Of a stretch of 5,199 nucleotides of DNA, positions 1 to 4,207 are shown one piece after another. Made by a program: the position numbers and the translations under genes. Positions within the stretch are counted from its first letter, which is position 1. Every line of letters begins with the position of its first letter. This DNA comes from an uncultured Porphyromonadaceae bacterium. Its GTDB lineage: Bacteria; Bacteroidota; Bacteroidia; Bacteroidales; Muribaculaceae. Below the pieces are notes generated by a model. It saw only the letters and a list, made by a program, of their open reading frames with translations. It made no database searches and was not told the origin of the DNA. Where the stretch lies: assembly GCA_947166165.1 (NCBI GenBank), contig CAMVDK010000213.1, forward strand, positions 1-5,199. The letters are read 5' to 3'.

Positions 1-1
1 C

Positions 2-367
2 CGTGGCGGCAATAAGAGCAAGGGCTACAAGTACTCCGGCAGCAACACCGTCGGCGACGTGGCGTGGTACGATGACAACAGCTATGCCAATTCGATCTAT
101 TGTACGCACGCTGTGGCGACAAAGTCCCCGAACGAATTGGGCCTGCGCGATATGAGCGGCAACGTGTATGAGTGGTGCCAGGACTGGTATGGCAGCTACA
201 GCAGCGGTGCGCAGACTAATCCTACTGGCCCCACAAGTGGCTCTTACCGCGTGCTGCGCGGCGGCAGCTGGGGCAGCAGCGCCAGGAACTGCCGCGTGTC
301 GGACCGCAGCTACGACACGCCGTCGTACTGCTTAGGCGACCTCTACGGCCTGCGGCTTGCGCTTTAG
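2..367 (+). CDS. FGE/SUMF1-fold (formylglycine-generating enzyme family) protein, C-terminal part, truncated by window edge
   Basis: The open frame runs in from the left edge (frame starting at base 2, first residues RGGNKSKGYKYSGSN) and stops at TAG 365-367, leaving 121 residues. The segment NELGLRDMSGNVYEW (about residues 43-57) is the family signature, containing the GNVxEW calcium-site motif. It is followed by YRVLRGGSW and an ending in GLRLAL, as in the C-terminal core of the FGE-sulfatase domain. Human FGE uses two catalytic cysteines (336 and 341). By alignment of the RGGS anchor, the first is Ser here (275-277) and only the second is Cys (290-292). Authentic formylglycine synthesis is therefore unlikely. 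Bacteroidales encode many such paralogues of unknown role, often secreted or ligand-binding; the N-terminus and any signal peptide lie outside the window. The GTG at 59 is internal, not a start. The tail from 272 to 346 is rich in NNC codons, raising the possibility of a retroelement-diversified region. Family call is firm; function is unknown. Confidence 0.88.
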   Translation, partial: RGGNKSKGYKYSGSNTVGDVAWYDDNSYANSIYCTHAVATKSPNELGLRDMSGNVYEWCQDWYGSYSSGAQTNPTGPTSGSYRVLRGGSWGSSARNCRVSDRSYDTPSYCLGDLYGLRLAL

Positions 368-549
368 CTAGAAAGCTTAGCATTCATGTAAGCTGCGAAA
401 AAAAGAAGAACGGAATCATGACCTCTTCGGCCGTGGTTCCGTTTTTCTTCGAGCTCTCCCAGTCAAGGTTACAATAACAGCTCGACTGCTCCACTAGCAA
501 ACTTTCGTCGCTCGACCTGCAAGGACTCAGAGCCCTGCAGCGCCGCTGC
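368..549. other. Convergent intergenic region
   Basis: 182 bp between two facing stop codons. The left half contains the bidirectional terminator. The right half (451-549) shows only the short direct repeat GCTCGAC (about 482-488 and 511-517) and a small GCAGCG/CGCTGC inverted repeat at 537-549 next to the minus-strand stop. No gene is seen. Confidence 0.6.
398..450. terminator. Bidirectional intrinsic terminator between convergent genes
   Basis: An inverted repeat pairs 403-420 with 432-449: an 18-bp stem including four G-T wobbles (at 408/444, 416/436, 419/433 and one orientation-dependent) around an 11-nt loop (421-431). An A-tract at 398-404 gives a U-run for minus-strand transcripts, and TTTTTCTT at 442-449 gives a U-rich arm for plus-strand transcripts. 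It lies about 30 nt after the stop of the FGE-fold gene and about 100 nt after the stop of the minus-strand operon, so it can serve both. Confidence 0.72.
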
Positions 550-1641
550 TCAAAGGTTGTTGTACTGCTCGTCGGAAACAGGCTCCAGCCATTCGTTGCT
601 GGCGCCTTCCTGCACATCTTTGTGGTAGGTGAGATGCTGCATCCAGGAGTCGCTCGCAGCGCCGTGCCAGTGCTTGACGCCAGCCGGAATGGCGACGACG
701 GTGCCCGGAGTGAGCGGCACTGCCTTCTGCCCCCACTGCTGATACCATCCACGTCCGGCCACACAGATCAGCACCTGGACCTGCTTGTGGTGGACGTGCC
801 AGTTGTTGCGGCATCGCGGCTCGAAGGTGACGTTGAACACCCCGTCGCCCATATCGGCCAGATAACTGTTTCCCGTGAAATAGGCGGCAAAGGCCGTGTT
901 GGGTTGCCCTTTGGGCCAGACCGCGAAATCGACGGTCTGCACCGCCTCGGGCAGCGCCTCGTGGAACACCTGCGCCAGTGCGCGCTCGAGCCGGCAAGCC
1001 TCGTCGTTGCCCACCCTGCTGCGCAGCACCGCCGGAATGGCACGCAGCTGAGCGTCGGTCACACCCATGTTTCGCGCTCCTGCCACGTGGGCCTGCAACT
1101 GCGGCTCGCATCCCGGCAAGGCGGCGATGGCGCTCACGGTGACCAGTTCACGCTGGGCAAAGGTGAGGTTGTCGCGGGCAAAGATGTCGCCGAACAGATG
1201 CGCCTTGAGGTAGTAGTCGGTCTGTGGGGCGAAAGTGTAGGTGAACGGCTTCCCCGTGAGTTGGGTCTGCACCTTGGTGCCCTGCTGGAGGGCGTCGTAG
1301 TCGGCTGCCATCGGGCTGGCCTCGCGGCCCGGCTCAGCCTTGCGGCCTTCGTGTTGGCGCTCTGTCAGCACCTGTTGCAATGCCCCTAACGCGTTCAGGC
1401 TCCGTGGAAAGCCGGTGTAGGCATAGAGTTGCGAGAGCGCTTCTCGAGCCTCGCTCACCGTCAGCCCGCTTTCAAGTCCTTCGTGCAGCGCTGTTTTCAG
1501 TCCATCGATGTCGCCCTTGGCCTCGCTGGCGGCGATGACCACGAGCGCTTGTTGTTTCTCGTTCAGTTCCATGTTGTTGTGTGCTAAAAGACCGCCAAGC
1601 CATAAGCAAGCCACGGCGGTCGAGATGATTCTTAACCTCAT
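550..1641 (-). CDS. Exported carboxymuconolactone decarboxylase-like protein fused to a C-terminal cupin domain
   Basis: 363 residues. The N-terminus (MRLRIISTAV then a hydrophobic run to about residue 20, LLA|HNN) looks like a Sec signal peptide. Residues about 30-95 form a first CMD-like helical repeat ending in YAYTGFPRSLNAL. Residues about 145-215 form a second (AHLFGDIFARDNLTFAQRE onward) with E165, C178 and H185 at the spacing of the AhpD/CMD active site, but the second cysteine of CxxC is Gln181, so disulfide peroxidase chemistry is unlikely. Residues about 235-345 are a cupin: motif 1 has H282 and H284 but Gln289 where Glu is usual; motif 2 (PGTVVAIPAGVKHWH) supplies H324. A metal-binding beta-barrel is likely. 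The start ATG (1639-1641) overlaps the upstream hydrolase stop by one base (TAATG). An in-frame Met at 1572 could give a cytosolic form, but the coupled start and signal peptide favour 1641. The reaction and substrate are not known; the fold assignments are solid. Confidence 0.9.
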   Translation of the reverse strand: MRLRIISTAVACLWLGGLLAHNNMELNEKQQALVVIAASEAKGDIDGLKTALHEGLESGLTVSEAREALSQLYAYTGFPRSLNALGALQQVLTERQHEGRKAEPGREASPMAADYDALQQGTKVQTQLTGKPFTYTFAPQTDYYLKAHLFGDIFARDNLTFAQRELVTVSAIAALPGCEPQLQAHVAGARNMGVTDAQLRAIPAVLRSRVGNDEACRLERALAQVFHEALPEAVQTVDFAVWPKGQPNTAFAAYFTGNSYLADMGDGVFNVTFEPRCRNNWHVHHKQVQVLICVAGRGWYQQWGQKAVPLTPGTVVAIPAGVKHWHGAASDSWMQHLTYHKDVQEGASNEWLEPVSDEQYNNL

Positions 1642-2735
1642 TATTTCAAGTTCTCCTTAAAAAACTGCTCGATGCGGTCGTAGGGAATCACGCCCGCCTG
1701 GTCGTCGTAGAGGTCGACGTGCGTGGCGCCCGGAATGATCAAGATTTCCTTGTTGCCCTCCTTGGCGCTGACGCCGTCCACCTTCTTGCCGGTCATCCGT
1801 TCGAAAGCATACTCGCTGAAGTAGCGGCTGTGGGCCTTCTCGCCATGGATGAGCAGCACCGGGTTCTGGATTTCGTGGGCCCAGGCCAGCAGCGGCTGGT
1901 TGAGGAACGACTGACAGCCTATCACGTTCCAACCGTCGTTGGAGTTACCGCTGCGCTTGTGGTAGCCGCGGGGAGTTTTGTAGTAACTGTGGTAGTCTTT
2001 CACAAACCAGGGCGCGTCGTCGGGCAGCGGGTCGACGACGCCACCGGCGCGCTTGTAGGTGCCTGTGCGGTAGTCCTCGGTGCGCTGGGCGGCGAGCGCT
2101 TTTCGCTTCTCGGCACGCTGAGCCGGCGTGTCCTCGCTGGCGAAATAGCCCTCGACGTTCACTTTGCTCATGTCGTACATTGTCGATGCCACAGTGGCCT
2201 TGATTCGCGGGTCAAGCGCCGCCGCGTTGACGGCCATACCGCCAAAGCCACAGATGCCGATGATGCCGATGCGTTGAGGGTCGACGTTGTCGAGATTCGA
2301 CAAATAGTCGACGGCGGCAAGGAAGTCCTCGGTGTTGATGTCGGGCGACGCCATTCGCCGTGGCTCGCCGCCACTCTCGCCCGTGAAACTGGGGTCGAAG
2401 GCGATGGCGAGAAAACCGCGCTCGGCCATGTGCTGGGCATATAGGCCGCTCGACTGTTCCTTCACAGCACCGAAAGGCCCTGTGACGGCAATGGCCGCCA
2501 GACGGCCCTGGGCATTCTTCGGAACATACATGTCGGCTGCCAGCTCAATGCCGTAGCGGTTGTGGAAGGTCACCTTGCAGTGATTCACCTTGTCGCTGAG
2601 CGGGAACGTCTTGTCCCACTCTTGGGTCAGATTCAGTTCTGTCGTCATTGTTTTGTCGTTTTGATTGTTTTCGTTTGTTCCGCAGGCGGTGAGCAGCATG
2701 CACACGAGTCCGGCGGCAAGCAAGAGTCTGTTCAT
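1641..2735 (-). CDS. Lipoprotein alpha/beta hydrolase (dienelactone hydrolase/YcjY-like) with Cys nucleophile
   Basis: The chosen start at 2735 gives 364 residues beginning MNRLLLAAG, a type II signal peptide with lipobox LLTAC, so Cys18 would be lipidated. The same frame opens upstream at 2768, but that ATG overlaps the predicted -7 element, so the shorter start is preferred. Residues about 50-362 are a single alpha/beta hydrolase domain. The strand-turn-helix RIGIIGICGFGG places a Cys (about residue 162) at the nucleophile elbow, where most esterases have Ser; dienelactone hydrolases and YcjY relatives also use Cys. IQNPVLLIHGEKAHSRYF leads into the acid-residue region, and ATHVDLYDD carries the catalytic His (about 339). 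The family hydrolyses lactones, acyl esters or related small molecules; the substrate here is unknown. It is first in a two-gene operon, coupled to the CMD-cupin gene, and divergent from an AraC regulator. The flexible Asn-rich linker after the lipid Cys suits a membrane-tethered enzyme; which leaflet cannot be decided. Confidence 0.9.
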   Translation of the reverse strand: MNRLLLAAGLVCMLLTACGTNENNQNDKTMTTELNLTQEWDKTFPLSDKVNHCKVTFHNRYGIELAADMYVPKNAQGRLAAIAVTGPFGAVKEQSSGLYAQHMAERGFLAIAFDPSFTGESGGEPRRMASPDINTEDFLAAVDYLSNLDNVDPQRIGIIGICGFGGMAVNAAALDPRIKATVASTMYDMSKVNVEGYFASEDTPAQRAEKRKALAAQRTEDYRTGTYKRAGGVVDPLPDDAPWFVKDYHSYYKTPRGYHKRSGNSNDGWNVIGCQSFLNQPLLAWAHEIQNPVLLIHGEKAHSRYFSEYAFERMTGKKVDGVSAKEGNKEILIIPGATHVDLYDDQAGVIPYDRIEQFFKENLK

Positions 2736-2765
2736 TCGAATAGAATTAATAAAAAATACCGGTTG

Positions 2766-2793
2766 CAAAATTACAACAATCTGTCCACATCAA
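2766..2793 (-). promoter_or_regulatory. Bacteroidetes-type promoter of the hydrolase/CMD-cupin operon
   Basis: On the minus strand, TAATTTTG (plus-strand 2766-2773) matches the sigma-ABfr -7 consensus TAnnTTTG exactly and is followed by C. A TTG lies 17 bp upstream (plus-strand 2791-2793) as a possible -33 element, slightly closer than usual. Transcription would start near 2760, giving a leader of about 25 nt before the ATG at 2735. This placement rules against the upstream in-frame ATG at 2768. Confidence 0.6.
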
Positions 2794-2798
2794 GCCTA

Positions 2799-2812
2799 TC
2801 CGAACCATCGGA
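2799..2812. promoter_or_regulatory. Candidate operator TCCGA-N4-TCGGA just upstream of the operon promoter
   Basis: 5-bp inverted arms (2799-2803 and 2808-2812) around a 4-bp spacer lie directly upstream of the likely -33 element of the hydrolase operon, a usual position for an activator site. The arms are short and could arise by chance, and AraC-type proteins more often use direct repeats. No second copy of the site was found. Confidence 0.25.
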
Positions 2813-2886
2813 ATACTTACCATTTTTCATCCTTTTGCCCCAGCCCGCCAAACGACCGGCCGAACAAATGTACGCAAAAAAAAGAG

Positions 2887-2898
2887 CCTGAATTCAGG
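2887..2898. promoter_or_regulatory. Perfect 12-bp palindrome, candidate regulator site
   Basis: CCTGAATTCAGG is a perfect palindrome with two-fold symmetry and no spacer. It is immediately upstream, on the minus strand, of an A8/T8 run and of a second TAnnTTTG match (2865-2872). It could be a dimeric protein's operator. With no second copy in the window, this rests on symmetry and position only. Confidence 0.3.
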
Positions 2899-2940
2899 AG
2901 TCGTGGGAATGACACCTCAGCCGGCCCAACTCATGATTTT

Positions 2941-3008
2941 AATGCGAATTGCACGAATTGTATTAAATGAAAATTCGCGAAATTTGCCAAATTCGCGAAA
3001 TTCGCATT
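2941..3008. repeat. 9-bp-periodic imperfect palindromic element
   Basis: The right half consists of four consecutive 9-mers: AAATTCGCG (2971-2979), AAATTTGCC (2980-2988), AAATTCGCG (2989-2997) and AAATTCGCA (2998-3006). The left half repeats the motif in inverse orientation (TGCGAATTG, CACGAATTG, TATTAAATG). The outer arms 2941-2950 and 2999-3008 are perfectly complementary; extended to 19 bp they match at 17 positions. The element is AT-rich with CpG-containing cores, unlike the flanking genes. It resembles dispersed intergenic palindromic repeats more than an operator, but its copy number cannot be judged from one window. Confidence 0.75.
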
Positions 3009-3109
3009 AGCCCCCGTTGGGGCAAAGGACCAACATCTCTTACGACCGCTCCAACTCGTTCAAGCTGCGGTCACACTCCGTGTGCTCACTGTCGAAATAA
3101 CCACAGGGT

Positions 3110-3143
3110 TTTGCTGGTGCTTCAGATTTTCTTTGTAAATTTG
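3110..3143 (+). promoter_or_regulatory. Bacteroidetes-type promoter of the AraC-family gene
   Basis: TAAATTTG at 3136-3143 is an exact TAnnTTTG -7 element followed by C. TTTG at 3110-3113 is a possible -33 element with a 22-bp spacer, a little long. The start point would lie near 3149-3151, leaving a leader of only about 12 nt before the ATG at 3162. This decides the start, because the longer open frame beginning at 2967 would begin far upstream of the promoter. Confidence 0.6.
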
Positions 3144-3161
3144 CACCCTATAACAATCGAT

Positions 3162-4085
3162 ATGAAAGACTTGCTGCAAATCAAGCATGCTGGCGACTAC
3201 GCCGTTGTCCTGGACGCTGCCGTTCACCATCCGCTGGTGAACGTGATACACTACGATGAGTTGGGCGCCATCGGCCACAACCTGCTGCGGCTGGGGGTGT
3301 ATGCCATTTTCGTTCAGGACAATTTCCCCACCAATGCCTCGTACGGCCTGAGCAATTACAACACCTCGACGGGCTCGCTGACAGCTGCCGCGCCCGGACA
3401 AATCATAGGCAAGAGCGACGATGGCCAGCGTGTGGTGTATCATGGCTGGGCCTTGTTTTTCGACCCTGAGCTGATGCACGGAACGGCCTTCGAGCGCAAT
3501 CTGATCCACTACCATTTCTTCTCCTACAACGTCAATGAGGCCCTTCACACAACCGACGAAGAGAAACACATGCTGTGGCGATTGATGGAGATGATCCGCG
3601 CCGAACTGACGCGGCAGCCCCGCTCGGCGATGGCCGACACCATTGTTCAGGACTACATCGTGCTGCTGTGCGACTACTGCCGCCTGTTCTATCAGCGCCA
3701 ATTCAAAGCCGCTGTCAAGGAGCAGAACGATGTGCTGAGCCGCTTCCAGCAGGTGCTCACCACCTACTACGACCGGCAACTGCAACACACCCACGGAGTG
3801 CCGAGCGTGAAATATTGTGCATCGGAGATGTGCTTGTCGCCCAGCTACTTCGGCGACCTGATCCGCAACTTGACCGGCGAAAGCCCCATGCAGACCATCC
3901 AGAAATTCCTCATCAACCGCGCCAAAAGCCTGATGGTGGGTGGACGCACCGTGACGCAGACCGCCGACGAACTTGGCTTTGAGTATCCACAGCACTTCAC
4001 CCGTTTTTTCAAGAAGCACGCCGGCATCCAGCCGTCGAAATATGTGGCGTCGCTGAAAAGGCCTCCGCAAACCCCTCCCGGATGA
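3162..4085 (+). CDS. AraC-family transcriptional regulator, likely controlling the divergent operon
   Basis: 307 residues from ATG 3162 (MKDLLQIKHAGDYAVV) to TGA 4083-4085. Residues about 1-195 are a sensor region of the kind common in Bacteroidetes AraC proteins, with GWALFFDPELMHGT and HFFSYNVNEALHTTDEEK as recognisable anchors. The C-terminal DNA-binding domain (about 205-297) has two helix-turn-helix units: the first near 215-236 (MCLSPSYFGDLIRNLTG) and the second near 262-283 (TVTQTADELGFEYPQHFTRF), ending in the family signature FFKKHAGIQPSKY. Residues 300-307 are a proline-rich tail. The frame continues in-frame upstream to an ATG at 2967, but that stretch reads through the palindromic repeat and the promoter and has no domain character, so it is not counted. 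The gene is divergent from the hydrolase/CMD-cupin operon, the classical arrangement for a local regulator that also controls itself. The effector is unknown. Confidence 0.92.
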   Translation: MKDLLQIKHAGDYAVVLDAAVHHPLVNVIHYDELGAIGHNLLRLGVYAIFVQDNFPTNASYGLSNYNTSTGSLTAAAPGQIIGKSDDGQRVVYHGWALFFDPELMHGTAFERNLIHYHFFSYNVNEALHTTDEEKHMLWRLMEMIRAELTRQPRSAMADTIVQDYIVLLCDYCRLFYQRQFKAAVKEQNDVLSRFQQVLTTYYDRQLQHTHGVPSVKYCASEMCLSPSYFGDLIRNLTGESPMQTIQKFLINRAKSLMVGGRTVTQTADELGFEYPQHFTRFFKKHAGIQPSKYVASLKRPPQTPPG

Positions 4086-4118
4086 GGCTTTGACGGGACT
4101 TGGTACGCTTTTTTGACT

Positions 4119-4147
4119 AAAAACGACATTCGTGCCGTTTTTTTTTT
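4119..4147 (+). terminator. Intrinsic terminator of the AraC-family gene
   Basis: AAAAACG (4119-4125) pairs with CGTTTTT (4136-4142). Inside, one A-C mismatch is followed by CA/TG closing a TTCG tetraloop (4129-4132). A run of ten T (4138-4147) follows the stem. It lies 34 nt after the AraC stop and insulates tamB from read-through. Confidence 0.8.
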
Positions 4148-4148
4148 G

Positions 4149-4156
4149 TACTTTTG
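4149..4156 (+). promoter_or_regulatory. -7 element of the tamB-family gene promoter
   Basis: TACTTTTG is an exact TAnnTTTG match followed by C, as in the other two promoters of the window. It begins only 2 bp after the terminator's T-run, so the -33 region must lie inside the terminator hairpin; only TTCG at 4129-4132 is near and it is a poor match. Transcription would start near 4163, giving a leader of about 45 nt. Confidence 0.5.
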
Positions 4157-4167
4157 CGCTGTCGCTT

Positions 4168-4185
4168 CGTGCGCGCAGGCGCACG
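4168..4185 (+). other. GC-rich hairpin in the predicted 5' leader of the tamB-family gene
   Basis: CGTGCGC (4168-4174) and GCGCACG (4179-4185) form a perfect 7-bp stem around the loop GCAG. It starts about 5 nt after the predicted transcription start and ends 22 nt before the ATG. It has no T-run, so it is not a terminator; it may stabilise the transcript or affect translation. No known riboswitch pattern is recognised. Confidence 0.5.
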
Positions 4186-4207
4186 TTTCCACATAAAAGC
4201 GTCAGTT

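Larger units (their letters stand above)
2736..3161. other. Divergent intergenic region between hydrolase operon and AraC gene (426 bp)
   Basis: No convincing gene is seen. In order it holds the operon promoter (2766-2793), a short inverted repeat TCCGA-N4-TCGGA (2799-2812), a second exact TAnnTTTG match on the minus strand (2865-2872) without a clear -33 element, an A8 run (2876-2883), a perfect 12-bp palindrome (2887-2898), the 9-bp-periodic palindromic element (2941-3008), a GCCCC-CGTT-GGGGC hairpin (3010-3023), a CACAC-TCC-GTGTG hairpin (3072-3084) and the AraC promoter (3110-3143). It is longer than needed for two simple promoters, which suits regulation by the divergent AraC protein. 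Short open frames across it show no recognisable protein features. Confidence 0.75.

Noticed and set aside
366..377. AGCT-AGAA-AGCT hairpin after the FGE-fold stop as the hairpin that marks DGR targets
   Set aside because: The stem is only 4 bp and AT-containing, much weaker than described DGR target hairpins; not used as support.
527..1111. 194-codon minus-strand frame overlapping the CMD-cupin gene in another phase
   Set aside because: The Arg/Ala/Gly-rich composition is typical of an out-of-frame read of a GC-rich gene.
622..1389. 255-codon plus-strand frame opposite the CMD-cupin gene
   Set aside because: No recognisable fold or promoter; the minus-strand frame has clear CMD and cupin motifs.
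1606..1641. CMD-cupin protein as a lipoprotein through Cys12 in its signal region
   Set aside because: The Cys is too close to the N-terminus and lacks a proper lipobox; an ordinary signal peptide ending near Ala20 fits better.
1719..2444. 241-codon plus-strand frame opposite the hydrolase gene
   Set aside because: A shadow of the hydrolase reading frame, with no domain or start signals.
2736..2768. Longer N-terminus of the hydrolase beginning at 2768
   Set aside because: It would overlap the predicted promoter and place 11 residues before a normal lipoprotein signal peptide that starts at 2735.
2941..3008. CRISPR array
   Set aside because: Units are 9 bp, contiguous, without spacers and in inverse orientation across a centre; no cas genes are present.
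2967..3161. In-frame upstream extension of the AraC gene (65 extra residues)
   Set aside because: It reads through the palindromic repeat and across the -7 element at 3136-3143, has no domain character, and the family's N-terminus fits ATG 3162.
3060..4184. 374-codon open frame antisense to the AraC gene
   Set aside because: It spans the AraC promoter, gene and terminator on the opposite strand and shows no domain; it is a codon-bias shadow.
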